A stretch of 64,000 bases of DNA from Ypsolopha sequella (lineage: Eukaryota; Arthropoda; Insecta; Lepidoptera; Ypsolophidae), in assembly GCA_934047225.1 (NCBI GenBank), contig OW203991.1, positions 9,672,001-9,736,000 on the forward strand, in the 5' to 3' direction. A model generated the notes under the pieces. That model was not told the origin of the DNA and did no database searches. It was given only the letters and a program-made list of their open reading frames with translations. Position numbers and translations under genes: made by a program. This document shows, piece after piece, positions 1 through 10,899 of the stretch. Position 1 is the first letter of the stretch, and every line of letters begins with the position of its first letter.

Positions 1-401
1 GTTTTGCTGGAGAAAATGGTTGTTTTCACTCGTAATTATCTGTGTTCTCACTCCATTAACATTTCTCTTCGCGAAATGAAATTTTCAATTTAAAAACCGG
101 TAAAGGGTGAGTCTGGCTCATGAATGGAGGGTACTGTATAATATTTTTGGTATAAAAACATGCTGTATCCCTAAAAGTTTGAAAAGCGATAAATTTTTCG
201 GATACTTACTAATGTTTTATATTTGTTGTGTTTTTACACACCCGCTTTTTACTGACTATTATTACGTCCCAAACGTGATGTACAGTGAGCTTACATATTA
301 TCTAAGTATTTTTTCAACTTACATGCCTAATCTTCAGATAGATGATAATTAAGAAAGGGAAGCAACGGAAAGTTTCATATTAAGGACGCCATTTAGACTA
401 G

Positions 402-940
402 GAGCGTACAGTCGGTAACCCTATGTATCGAGTAACAAGATGGGATCAATTTATAGTTGTGTAGAAAAAAAAAACATCAAAATAAACAGGGTTAGCTGGG
501 TGCAACCTGAAGCATTTTGTTTTTGCTGACTGTACAAAATGCGCATGCTCCAGGTTGCGCGCAGCCAACCTTGTTAATTTTGATATAGCTTTTGTTTCTA
601 TACAACTAGGAACTGGTCACATCTCTCTAGAAACTATGCTGAATCGATTTTTTCAAATAAATCCATCTTCAATAAAATCAGGCTGATTCACGTTAGTACT
701 CGTACCAACATAGGACGTGCAAACCTTATTTTTGCAAGTACTTTTTTTTACGTTACGCCCTACTTGTTACATACACGTGATTTTTTTCAATCAGAAAAAT
801 GTTTTTTTTTGCTGACTACATAATGCTCCAGGTTGTGCGCAGCCAACCCTGTTTATTTTGATGTAGTTTTTTTCTACACTTCACTGGATTGTGGTCACAT
901 CTTGTTACTCGATACATATGGTTTCGGTGCGTCCGTACTC
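402..940. repeat. Complex foldback element with three arm copies
   Basis: The left arm (402-530) pairs with a right arm (about 787-940): 'tatgtatcgagtaacaag' on the left recurs reverse-complemented at 901-919, and the pairing continues through 'catcaaaataaacagggtt' (474-492) against about 842-862. A second right-arm copy (537-625) pairs with the same left arm, so the element carries one forward and two reversed copies. No coding frame is visible. This is a non-coding foldback MITE, possibly with a duplicated arm. I see no clear target-site duplication. Confidence 0.75.
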
Positions 941-1685
941 TAATTAGTTCGAGTTTGAAACTGAAAGGTTCTCCGCGTATTCGCGTTCTCTAACAAATAG
1001 TGCAGAAAAAGCAATTTAAAAATACAAAATGTCATGCTAAATGATAATTCTTGCAATAAACATCATGCTAGTATTTTATTTTGACATGTCTGCAATTGTG
1101 TAAAATATTGCAGGGAATTGGAAGAGCTTTATTTTCCCCCATATTGTAAAAATATGAATGCTCTCTTCGTATTCGATCGCCACAATTGATTCATTGTATC
1201 CTACGAAGCTCGAGTACAAATAGAATTGTCTATTTTATTTGAAATAAAAAAAAAAGCAAGCCTGGACGCAAACAGCGTTGCGATGGGAAAAATAAACAGA
1301 AATTCTCCGACAACAATAACAACGCCACTGTTCTCTTTCCAAAGAGAAACGTTTATAAGAAAAAAGGGTTATTATAAAAGAAAAAAAGTACAGAAAAATA
1401 TTTCATGTCTTAATTTTGTTTTTCAAAGAACATGCAAAATAAAACAGAATAATCTATTTCTAAAGAAATTGTAATTGCAATGTTTTTTTAATGGCTATTA
1501 TATTTTCCTTTGGATTATGTTTCAAGAATAACAAAGCAGTCTTCATTTCAAATATTTTTATAAGACGTGTAAAAAGAGTAACATTGAGTAAAATAAACTC
1601 TTGTGGTATCTATGTACAGATCTTAAATACCTTGTCAATAATAGACCGCATTTGACTACAATTAAAATATAAATATGTACATTTA

Positions 1686-1834
1686 GGGGCAGATAACCGC
1701 CAACACATTGAGTCGACCTATGTCGGTACAAATATCGACATAAACTATATTGAAATAACGTTCATATCAGCGCGCAATGTATTATGACGTCGCTGGGTCT
1801 CCGGATAGCGCAAAATAGGAGAAATAGACGCGAT
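1686..1834 (+). repeat. Dispersed repeat, 'gcgcgctgatatgaac' family, copy 1
   Basis: The core 'gttcatatcagcgcgcaatg' (1760-1779), followed by 'atagcgcaaaataggagaaa', recurs at 63160-63340 in the same orientation and at 45205-45530 and 54533-54711 reversed. It begins near 'taggggcagataaccgcc', which resembles the start of the other copies. It is non-coding. The class is unknown: no terminal inverted repeat and no Pol III box is evident. Confidence 0.7.
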
Positions 1835-2787
1835 GGACGAAAAAAAAAATCGATAAATCATTTTTTTAAACAATATTTTCCTTGTATTTTAGTGCAAGAA
1901 TTATAGGTACAAGTATTATACAAGTGATTTCAAAGAAATAACTTAATTTCAGTCTAAAAATAGCTTCACTTTGACCACAATTTTATGCTGTTTCTGATAC
2001 GCGAGAATGATTTCCTAAATTACAGTTGTCATTTATAGTTTAGCTTACAATATGTTTTTTTTTTCATAATATTTAAACATACCGTTTAAGAGAAATAACT
2101 TTATCAATAGAGGTCCTTTCAGATGGCTGGGAAGAGACGCCTTAACTGATTGTTTTATACAGGTTTTAGCCAGTATATTATGACCAATTAGTGATCAACC
2201 CTCTTAAATTATTGACTCTCGACTTCAATCGTGCGCATGCCTCTTTACAGTATAAAGGGTATTACAGATATTAGTATTGATATCATGACAAACCATATTT
2301 AAGCTAAAACACTGCTCCGCTCCGCTTTGCTCGGTTCCCAAATTTATTTACATGTAAACCTAATATGCTATTTCTCGTTCCGCTCACCGTCGCACCTTTT
2401 TTTGACATTTTGTGAAAGATTTTCGATTTCATACTTTAAATTCTACGCTGCCCACGATGTATGTATTGTCGATAGCAGTGACGTTAAACGTCAGGTGTGT
2501 GTTTGGTAAAAAATATATAAATCATGGATGTATACGTAAACTGGATTGAGCACTGAAGGATTCTGAGCGTAGAAAAATAGACTCTATTTCATACTATTAA
2601 AAGTTATTTTATTATGACACAACCAACTAGAGAAAACGTGCCGAGCGGGACAACACACAGTCGATGCCTGTGTCCTACTCGCACAGTTGCCATCACAAAA
2701 AAAACAAATTGTGATGGTAGGCTTGAGTTTTTCACGATTTAGTTTTTCAACGACTTTATAGTATTTAGCTTTTAGTAAATACTTTTT

Positions 2788-2970
2788 TTTAACCGACTTG
2801 AAAAAAAGAGGAGGATCTCAATTCAACTGTATTTTTTTTGGGTATGTTATTCCTTATCTCCGTCAATTCTGAACTGAATTGAATGATTCTTTTTTTGTTT
2901 GGAAAAATTTCCTTTGAGGTAGGTCCCATTTTAAGATTGACCATGATCTGATGAAAGTTTTCAGAGATAG
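2788..2970 (+). repeat. Dispersed repeat of the 'ccgacttgaaaa' type
   Basis: The stretch starts 'aaccgacttgaaaaaaagag' and runs into 'tctcaattcaactgta'. I recall this combination from many lepidopteran genomes as part of a widespread repeat. It leads directly into the 131-bp tandem array, so the two may form one element. It is non-coding. Confidence 0.45.
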
Positions 2971-3475
2971 GCAGTGGAACGCCTCAGAAAGTAACAGCGT
3001 ACCACTTGATATTAAGGAAATCGCTTTGTACTACGATGTTGATCGCAGAGTATTACTTGGAAATTGTCAATCTTCCACCTGACCTTCGATCCTGGTCTTA
3101 TTAAGTCATTACCATAGAACTCTTTAACGAATGAGAGCACTTACCTCGAGATTGCGGCAATCACTTTGGTAGGGTGCTGATTGTCGGGCATTTCTTGGAA
3201 ATTATCAGAATACCCACCTGACCTTCCATCCTGGCTTCACCACCATAGAACTCCTTAACGAAAGACAGCATACCACTCAAGATTAAGGCAATCGCTTTGT
3301 ATTAGGATAGTGATTGCCGAGTACTACTTGTAAATTGTAATTTCTCCACCTGAACTTTGATCTTGGCCTCATTACCATAGAACTCCTCAACGGGTGACAG
3401 CACATAACTTGAGATTACGGCAATCAGTTTGTATTAGGGTGCTGATTACAGGGTATTTATTAAATATAACCAATT
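2971..3475. repeat. Tandem array with a 131-bp period, about four degenerate units
   Basis: The anchor 'ccatagaac' occurs at 3112, 3243 and 3374, which is exactly 131 bp apart each time. A weaker first unit starts near 2971. Each unit carries 'ccacctga', 'gagattaaggcaatc'-like and 'tattagggtgctgatt'-like blocks in the same order. The units have diverged by point changes and small indels. The array is non-coding and may be an internal minisatellite of a larger mobile element. Confidence 0.8.
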
Positions 3476-3549
3476 ATTACTTGTCCTTCGTTTTATATCA
3501 ACAGCGCGTTTACAAGAACTATCCACATTACACAAGTTGACCCGTCAAC

Positions 3550-3931
3550 ACTAAAAATGTAAAATAATAAACTTTTAACAAAAAATAGTAACCGACTTTA
3601 AATGTAACTGCAGCCATTCGCAAAAAAGTTGAAAATAATTATAAAATGACCGATGGTACTGAAATAACACTTTTTCCGACTTCTTTGTTCCTGAAAAATA
3701 TGTTCTTTAAAAGTGACCGCGTTCCCTTGGTTATAGCAACACAGAAACCAATAGAAGAGCGCCGACTTCTAAAGAACATATTTTTTAGGAAGAAAGAAGG
3801 CGGAAAAAAGTTATTTCGGTACCATCTGTCATTTTATAATTATTTTAAGCTTTTTAGCGAATGGCTGCAGTTACATTTGAAGTCCGTCACTATTTTTTTG
3901 TTAGGTTTATTTATGTTTTACATTTAGTTTT
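3550..3931. repeat. Foldback element with ~170-bp arms
   Basis: The two halves are near reverse complements. 'aaatgtaactgcagccattc' near 3600 matches the complement of 'gaatggctgcagttacattt' near 3860-3880, and 'aaaatatgttctttaaaagt' near 3695 matches the complement of the segment near 3769-3790. The symmetry centre is near 3742. Open frames across the element are by-products of the symmetry. No transposase is present. This is a MITE-like foldback. Confidence 0.8.
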
Positions 3932-4074
3932 ATCCGTAAATGTAAGATCAATCATTCCTTAATAAAGTTGGGATTATTCTTATGCTTGCAAACTGGTAAC
4001 CCTTTTATCTAAAAATGGCGCCACGGCCGTGACATTTGAAAACAAAATTGTAAAATTAATAATTTTTTGCAAAA

Positions 4075-4361
4075 ATGGTTAAAGCATGCAGCGTGAAGGG
4101 CTGCAGAAGCCAAATTTTTGGGAATTGTGGGATATCGTTTCATAGGTAAGGCATAATTACAACGTTTTCTCGGAGAAATGATACATGTTTACATTGATAC
4201 CGCTAGAGTAACCATGATATTGGGTTTTACATTACAGTCTTCCAAAAACTGAAAATATCCGAAGAAAATGGTTAGAAGTTTTAGGAAACGAAGTAAAGTG
4301 CAAAAATCCAGTAGTCTGCAGCCGCTATTTTAAAGCAGAAGACTTTAAACCAATAAAATAA
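4075..4361 (+). pseudogene. THAP-domain remnant in two exons
   Basis: Exon 1 (4075-4145) and exon 2 (4238-4361) are joined across a 92-bp intron that starts GTAAG and ends TTACAG, in phase 2. The spliced product is 64 residues and reads as one compact THAP zinc-finger module. It has C5 and C10, the conserved 'FH' before the intron, P26, W35, C51 and an 'EDF' motif (F60). THAP domains bind DNA through a C2CH zinc site. They occur in P-element transposases and in host transcription regulators. The fourth ligand is altered: the histidine expected after Cys-x2 is Tyr54. The frame stops right after the 'EDF' segment, so no downstream domain remains. It is likely a decayed or truncated first part of a larger protein. 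The intron argues against a retrocopy. Confidence 0.65.
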
Positions 4362-5190
4362 ATGTTTTGAATACGGTTTTTACTACCTACGTGGTCTCAA
4401 TCAATTATTTTTAAATATGGTTACCCTACTTAGACAGAGATGAAATTATCTAGTATGACTTCTCGTTCTTCACGTTTTTTGAAACAAGTACTCAGTCCGG
4501 TTAGGGTATAGGTTCGTGATATAAATTTATTTCCATCATAGATTGAAGATGACAAGAACCATCAATCGAATCCAGTGTATTCATTTTATCACGAACTGTT
4601 TTATAAACGATCACTAATATATATATTTTTTTTTTCACTACTGGGTTCAAAACGATTAGTTTTACGCATCCAATTAAATATATTTATTCGAGTCGTTAAA
4701 ATATCTTCATATTTCGACACTATTGAATCTTTTTGTCATATTTCTAAAAAGTATTGCACACTTTAGGGACGTTTTTTCCAAAGCTATGGTTTTAATATAA
4801 TACGTACGAGTATATTATCAATTTATCAACAATGTTAAGCGTTTAATCCTTAACATGTTTGTAATTTTATGTAACCCTTCTAAGTTGCGGGTCGTTAAGT
4901 TAGTTAGGTACATGTACCATAAAATGCATTCTTAATTTATGGAGATACTGCCACTTTACATAAGTTGGTATCTATGTATATTGTATGTACATGTTATGAA
5001 GAATACGCAGCCCATAATGTGCTGTGTAACCCACTTACGGCGGCCTCGTGATGTTATTGAAAAATATCATAGTTCAGGAGCGTAAAGTGCAAATAACTGT
5101 ATTTATGGCAGATGAATTTAGTTCCCAGTTTTTTTACATTCTATGTAGCTAAACTTAACCCTTAATTACCAGGTTATTTTTTGTAATTCA
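4362..5190. other. AT-rich stretch with no gene seen
   Basis: Frames of up to about 60 codons occur here but show no domain, no start context and low-complexity AT composition. No tRNA, inverted repeat or transposase relic was recognised. Confidence 0.5.
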
Positions 5191-5351
5191 AATTCAAAAA
5201 TTCAAAAAGTTTATTTTGCAAAGTAGGTATATATAATACACGTTTCACAAGTCAAATTTTAATGTTATAAAAATATATGTAATAAAATAATAAATGTACA
5301 TGAACTACTTAGATTAAATGTTTATTTAATTTATGTAGCAATATATATATA

Positions 5352-5450
5352 CAAGGTGACTTTTTAATCATCGTCCAAATTCATAATGGAGGCTTAATAA
5401 GTGATCAGTATCTTGGATCAGTTACAATTTTTGTGAAATTAGTAAATTGA
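5352..5450 (+). repeat. Dispersed repeat shared with 8570-8720
   Basis: The block 'caaattcataatggaggctt' followed by 'gtgatcagtat' and 'tttttgtgaaatt' matches the reverse complement of 8640-8720 ('aagcctccggtatgaatttg'). Part of it also matches 8570-8610 in direct orientation. It follows 'atatacaaggtg', a motif that also starts the sequence at 9249. It is non-coding and probably a fragment of a MITE family. Confidence 0.5.
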
Positions 5451-5854
5451 AATTTCGGCTTCCCATAGAAATTCAGTCCCACTCCCGAGTGAATCACTAT
5501 ATACACACATATATACATATATATGTAATAAAAACAATAGCCTGATTAAAAATGCATACTTGCGATTGTGACACTTGGTGAAACTTGAAACACATCTACC
5601 CAAATCATACATATTGTTAATGGCCAGATTAAATGCAAAAATAAAAAATGCACTATCAGTTTTTATTAAGTGCAATAACTACACTTTTCTTATGACATTT
5701 TGGCAGTAGGAAGGAACTTATTTTTGATGTTTTCTCCAAAGCATTAGGCTTTTAATAAGGCAACAACTGCATAATTTTTTTGAGCAGTTTAAGCACATTG
5801 GAATTTGGCTTCAAACATCACTAACACTGGTATGCATCTAGGGTCCTAATAATA

Positions 5855-6325
5855 ATAATAAAATTCTTTATTGCACATTAAAATAAACAGTACAAAGGCG
5901 AACTTAATGCTAATTAGCATTATCTTCCAGTTGACCTTAGGTGTTGAGGATAATTTAGGGTAGTGCCAAGAATATATAATTAGGAGAAAGCACTCAAATC
6001 GTTGGGAATTAAATAGGGGAAATGGGAGATTTATACTAAATAAACATAGTAAAATAAGAATATAATACAATACATAAATAAGATATTAAAAATACTTATA
6101 TATTACATAATAAAATAAATATTGGACGTAATTCTAAAAATGACTCGGGAACGACAAAAATAGAGCTGATAACAATTTTAACAATTTTGCATCTTTAAAT
6201 AGTGAAGGAAGACTTTATTTTTAAAAACTTTAGTTGAGGGTGATTCTCGGATACACAAGGGCAGATTGTTCCAGAGACGGATTGCTGATATTGGTCCTCA
6301 TTTACAATCACATAGATTCACTACT
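5855..6325 (-). pseudogene. 5'-truncated non-LTR retrotransposon (LINE) 3' end
   Basis: On the minus strand, the region near 6320-6180 translates to 'RLWNNLP' followed by about 25 residues and a stop. This matches the extreme C-terminus of Jockey/CR1-like reverse-transcriptase polyproteins ('AVRLWNxLP'). The 3' UTR follows and ends 'gtgcaataaagaattttatt' with a short TTA-rich tail at 5855-5870. The same ending is found at 10900-11450 and 51436-52125. Everything upstream of the last ~40 codons is missing, as expected from incomplete target-primed reverse transcription. Confidence 0.7.
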
Positions 6326-6489
6326 AAGAGGTACTAATTTGCCGTCATTCATATCAGAACCATCGTCCAAAGTTGAGTGTCCCCTTTTTTTTCCTCCAAC
6401 CATGTCACCATTAGAGTATTGTATGTTTACAGAAAAAAAAGTTGGCATTTTGAATGTTTTTATAAAATTGCTAGATATTTTATAACTGA

Positions 6490-7940
6490 TACGAATAAGA
6501 CATTTTTAGTTTACAAGTGATAAATGATAATTGTAAGAAAAGGTAGAAATGGGTGGCCTAAAGCGAATATCGAACTCATTCTGATATTTTTTTTATAGTT
6601 TTCACGTTTTTAGAAAACTATTATTTTCACAAATCTCTTCAAATAAATTTCGTTAAAATCCACAGTTTGCTTGAATAGTTTTATGATGTAAGAGTCGTGG
6701 TTTTGATTCATAATTAAATGTACTTAAATGACTGATACCACCTGACCAGTTGCATTATAAGTATAACTAGTATAGTTTCGTCAGATGCAAACAGGTCCAT
6801 TATGTTAGACTAATAAATTGCGGAATAAAACATACTCCCGGTCTATACGTAGTTATGTATAAACTCCTTGCTGAAGTTCCATTACATTTGCTTCTTCGAT
6901 GAAAGCAATATTTACTGTATTGTTGCCTGAATTATTGTGTTTGTATTGAAACTTCAAAGGACTACATAATGACGTAAACTCCATTGTAATGGAATGAACA
7001 ACTTGCAGTTGTGAAGTAGATAACATTGTTTATTGTTTTTTTTTGTTATTGTATTTTTTAAGTCCACAAAAATCATTCTGGGCAAAGGTAACGTTTAAAA
7101 AGTATTAAATAATGTCAAATGTATCTAAGCTAGAAACTTAAAAGTATAAATACAATGTATGAACGATCTCAGTAGAAAGAAAGAACATACATTTATTTTG
7201 ATGCCAAATCGTATACAAATACACTTATTTACTCTAAGTTACTTAATATATTATATTTTAAATTATCAAGATGCAGCAAACAAAAAGGTCCCTGACTCAG
7301 CAAAATTCCACAGTAGAATCTTTCGTCAGAATACAAAGCATCATTTCAAGTTTGATACATAAAAATAGCCATACGGTAAAAATGCAATATACCATTTTTT
7401 TCGAATATCTCCCTTACGCGGCCGTAGTAAAAACTTCCATGTCATAATTTGTCATGTTGGAGACTGTATCTGCATTATTTATATTAAAAATTGGTTTGAC
7501 AAATCTTTATATCAGAACCTGAGTAAAGGACTACAAATTAAAAGACCAAATAATGAATTTCGAAACGTGCTCTACAGAAAAGGTAGTTTCAGATGACCGA
7601 ATTTTTCCCCATAATCGCTTTCCGTTACTGTGCTCCAAATAACGCTGACACATCAAAAATCAACCCTCAGCAACCTCAGCGCTAAAAATATATAAAAATA
7701 AATAAACGGCACGACAACATCGCTGACGTAGTACCTGTCGATTCGGCGTTTTAAGATATTGCGCCAAAACGAATGACCTGAGGCTGGAGGCTGTTCTACG
7801 GAATATGAAAAATGTTGAAACTATGATAGAAATAAATTTCTATGTTTCAATACTTGGCGATTTATCCGTCGCAAGGAGATATAAATTAACATGAAGTTGA
7901 TGGTGATGATTGTTGGCACTTGGTGGAACTTACAAAACTT
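6490..7940. other. No gene seen
   Basis: AT-rich sequence with only short unsupported frames. No splice-linked exons, RNA genes or inverted repeats were recognised. Confidence 0.45.
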
Positions 7941-7946
7941 TGTGAT

Positions 7947-8147
7947 TTAAGAGCGGTTTCGCAGCCGTAATGTGAAAAACCCGCTTTTTTCTAATTAATC
8001 AAAACAGAAAATTTAAATTCAAAATTCACTCAATACTTATTCAACAAAATGTGTATGTTGCCATCGCAAAGTTTCTATTAGTTTCTGTAAATTAGAATTT
8101 AAAAATTTTTCTCTCAAATTTGAGCAAAGATAGCAATACACATTATG
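7947..8147 (+). repeat. TTAA-ended foldback family, copy 1 (mostly left arm)
   Basis: It starts 'ttaagagcggtttcgcagcc' and continues with 'aaaaacccgc', 'attcaaaattcactcaat' and 'gccatcgcaaagtttc'. The full family folds on itself; here the right arm is mostly lost. It belongs with copies at 8835, 26083, 39449, 55977 and 58553. The consensus ends are TTAAGAGCGG and CCGCTCTTAA. It is non-coding. Confidence 0.75.
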
Positions 8148-8834
8148 TACTGGTCCAAATAGAGTAACCCCGCTGATATTTTTCATCGAAACCAAGCAAT
8201 AAGTTTGTACTCCAGCCCTTTTTGGGGGCGTAAATGATTTTTTTCGCAGTCGAAAAAATACGACCTTCTGTATAAATCATTTTGCTGAACCTCCGAGCTT
8301 TGAGCGCCACAGGTCGCCATTATAGCGCGTAAGTACGTTGTGTGCATCATTCTAGCAGACATAACATGCCTCTCATATTGTGATTATTACAAGCTGGATT
8401 TTAGAAGATAAGAGTACGAAAACTCGAAATCGCGAACATATCAGGTGTTCCGTACATTCTGGTCAAGCAGTTGTGGACCTTTTCAATGGAAATTCAGGCT
8501 GTCGGTACATAATAATCAAGGTAACATTTATGTTTACAGCTAAATTTATACTGGTGACTCGGTAAGTTCTCAGTATCGAGGTTCGATTACGCTTTTTGTG
8601 AAATTCGTAATTTTTTTTTCTTGTTCAATGGGAGGTCAACATTTTATTTGGCCAAATAAGCAAAAAGTGTGATCAATCCGTGATACTATTTAATCACCTA
8701 CTAAGCCTCCGGTATGAATTTGGCTACAAAAATTAATAAAAATTTAATTATGTATAATAAATAAAGATAATAATATTATTCCATAATATACTTATATCAA
8801 ATAAATAAAAATACGTAAATAACGTAAATACGTA

Positions 8835-9114
8835 AATTAATCGAAACAGAAAACTGTTTTTAAAAATTCACTTAATAGTTATTCAACAATTATACTACCA
8901 TAACTTATTATCTATGTATGCCATCGCAAAGTTTCTGTTGGTTTCTGGAAATGAGAAATTAAAATATTTTGAATTTAATAATTTTGATATTCTGAAATTT
9001 AGGTAATAAGGTTTTGTTCAATAACTATTGAGTCAATTTTGAATGAAAGTGTTCTGTTTCGATAAATTAGAAAAGGGCGGGTTTTTCACAATCCAGCTGC
9101 GAAACTTCTCTTAA
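8835..9114 (-). repeat. TTAA-ended foldback family, copy 2
   Basis: The right end is complete: 'gggcgggtttttcacaatcc' is followed by 'agctgcgaaacttctcttaa'. The left end is truncated near 8835, inside the arm at 'aattaatcgaaacagaaaac'. The central part carries 'gccatcgcaaagtttctgtt'. It is non-coding and lies about 0.7 kb from copy 1. Confidence 0.7.
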
Positions 9115-9800
9115 TACATGTCATTAAAATAACAAGTTGTTTTCTTTTTTGCAAATTTGTCTGGCTCAGTTCCCGCCAAAAAACTTTTTTTTTAACTGTA
9201 ATAACTCAATTACATGGAATTCCTAACTCTTGGACTTTTTAACGTAATATACAAGGTGTTAAAATAAAGTTGCGTAAGCCGGAAACTGGCGATAGTACTC
9301 GTCCATTTGACTTACTTTTCGTGAAAAAAAAATCGAGAATCTAAAAAAAAAAAAGTTGTCTCATATATTTTGTTCCGGTAATTATATAACTTTTCTATGC
9401 AACAGCTGTTTTTTTTCGTAATTCGAGGGCTGGCTCCTTAGTTAAAGTTGTTCGTATGGACGAGTATCTACTATCATCTGTTTCCGGCTTCCGATAGTGA
9501 GAAATATATTCGTAAAACATAAGGTCTTGCCTTGATAACGAACACATTCTGTAGGTATCTGTAAAGACTTTTTGGCGCGACATTTTGTATAATGGGAGAA
9601 CGAGGATGATAAACTTCGTGTTTTGGGGTGACTCTTATCTTTCATTGCTTAGAAAAATGTTGTTGTCTAATGTTATGCAGCAGACATGGTTGTAAGATTG
9701 TTCTAATAAAAAAGATTTCTTATTTTTCTTCAACCAAGAGTTTATTGTTCTATAACAAAACCAAAGGCAAAATTAATTCAAGAAATTAAATCATTTTTAT
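9115..9800. other. No gene seen
   Basis: Contains 'atatacaaggtg' (9249), a motif shared with 5350. Two blocks carrying 'ccggaaac' and 'gtttccggcttcc' (about 9279 and 9480) are partly reverse complements and suggest a weak foldback between 9249 and 9490. No coding support. Confidence 0.4.
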
Positions 9801-9806
9801 TTATTA

Positions 9807-10006
9807 TACTAGCTTTTGCCCACGGTTTCACCATCGCTGATTTGGTCGGCATTATTCTCTGATAAAAAGTATCCTATGTTACTCTACGGCCCATAAACTA
9901 TCTCTATACAAAAATCACGTCAATCCGTTGCTCAGTTGCTGCGTGAAAGAAGGACAAACCAACAAACCATCGAAATACACTTTTGCATTTATAATAAGGG
10001 TACGGA
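9807..10006 (+). repeat. Dispersed 'tactagcttttgcc' repeat
   Basis: The order 'tactagcttttgcccacgg', 'aaaaagtatcctatgtta', 'ctatctctatac', 'gtgaaagaaggacaaac', 'cttttgcatttataataagg' matches, from memory, a very common lepidopteran interspersed repeat. Related degraded copies start 'actagcggac' at 13783 and 22093. It is non-coding in this form. Confidence 0.55.
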
Positions 10007-10114
10007 TTTGTGTGAATTCATATAGGGTAGCATTATTTATATACTTACAGCTTTTTTACTCTTAGACTGAATTATTGTTACATATTCTTATAACATATTC
10101 TAGGGAAATCTAAA

Positions 10115-10515
10115 AGTAGTTTATGCTACAAGGGCGAATAGGAATAAATTACGAGGACTATTTAAAACACGAACGTAGCGAGTGTCTTAAACGTAACCGA
10201 GTAATCTATTGCTCTTACGCCCGTGTATCATACTACGTTTTTCAATGCATAGTGTGAGGAAATAAAACAAATATTATCTTGTGAACTTTAAATTATGATT
10301 GGCTCAAAAAGACTGTATCCAGAGCCGGTAAACAGTAGAAAAAAAAGTATAACATTTATGGTACACAGAAAAGGTTGCAGGTTAGCCAACTTCTCGTAAA
10401 TAAATAAAAAAAATAAAAATAATAAAGCCCTAGGGCCAAATAATCGAATTTCTGTTCGGTTTTGATGCATAAAAAGTGGGCCTTTACGAGCACTTGCATT
10501 GAAAATTGATTTTTG
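10115..10515 (+). repeat. Hairpin-headed dispersed repeat, copy A
   Basis: A ~400-bp unit starting 'agtagtttatgctacaaggg' and ending near 'gggcctttacgagcacttgc'. Near its start, 'gggcgaataggaataaatta' is complemented by the segment ending 'gctcttacgccc', giving a 21-bp-stem hairpin. Other copies lie at 19999-20302, 44785-45176 (reversed) and 50984-51380. It is non-coding, and the mobilisation mechanism is unknown. Confidence 0.75.
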
Positions 10516-10899
10516 TGCCCCAATATTTGTTAAAGCTTAGGTCAGTCAGAATAAGACGCCGAAGCTTTTATTTCTCTAATGTCGCGGTACTTTGTCAACG
10601 AATATATCGTAATTAACAGCTTTAGCTGCAACTTATGGAGGTCGTGTAATATGTTCCTATTACCATAGTTTTACTATGCTTTTACTTTATGTATACGTGG
10701 GGCATACTAAAAATTTCTAGAACTGGCCTCTTACAATAAAAAAAGCATTTATGGAATTCAAAAATGGAACTCTCTGGGAACATTTACTTTTTAATTTGCG
10801 AGACTGTCATTTGTTTTTTCATTTTGGCGTCCTTGTGTGTCGCTATTACAATTAATTTACCTCGTGAAAATTTTCGCTCAATTATATTTACTATTTACG

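Noticed and set aside
2971..3475. CRISPR-like array
   Set aside because: The units are 131 bp, diverged throughout and without alternating unique spacers. The genome is eukaryotic.
3646..3927. 93-codon open frame
   Set aside because: It spans a foldback element; openness is a by-product of symmetric AT-rich arms.
3985..4430. P-type MITE boundaries around the THAP remnant
   Set aside because: 'ggtaaccct' at about 3990 and 'ggttaccct' near 4420 are in direct, not inverted, orientation, and no target duplication was found.
10115..10515. Helitron assignment for the hairpin-headed repeat
   Set aside because: The hairpin is at the head rather than just before a CTRR end, and I could not identify a 5' TC / 3' CTRR pair. 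Left unclassified.
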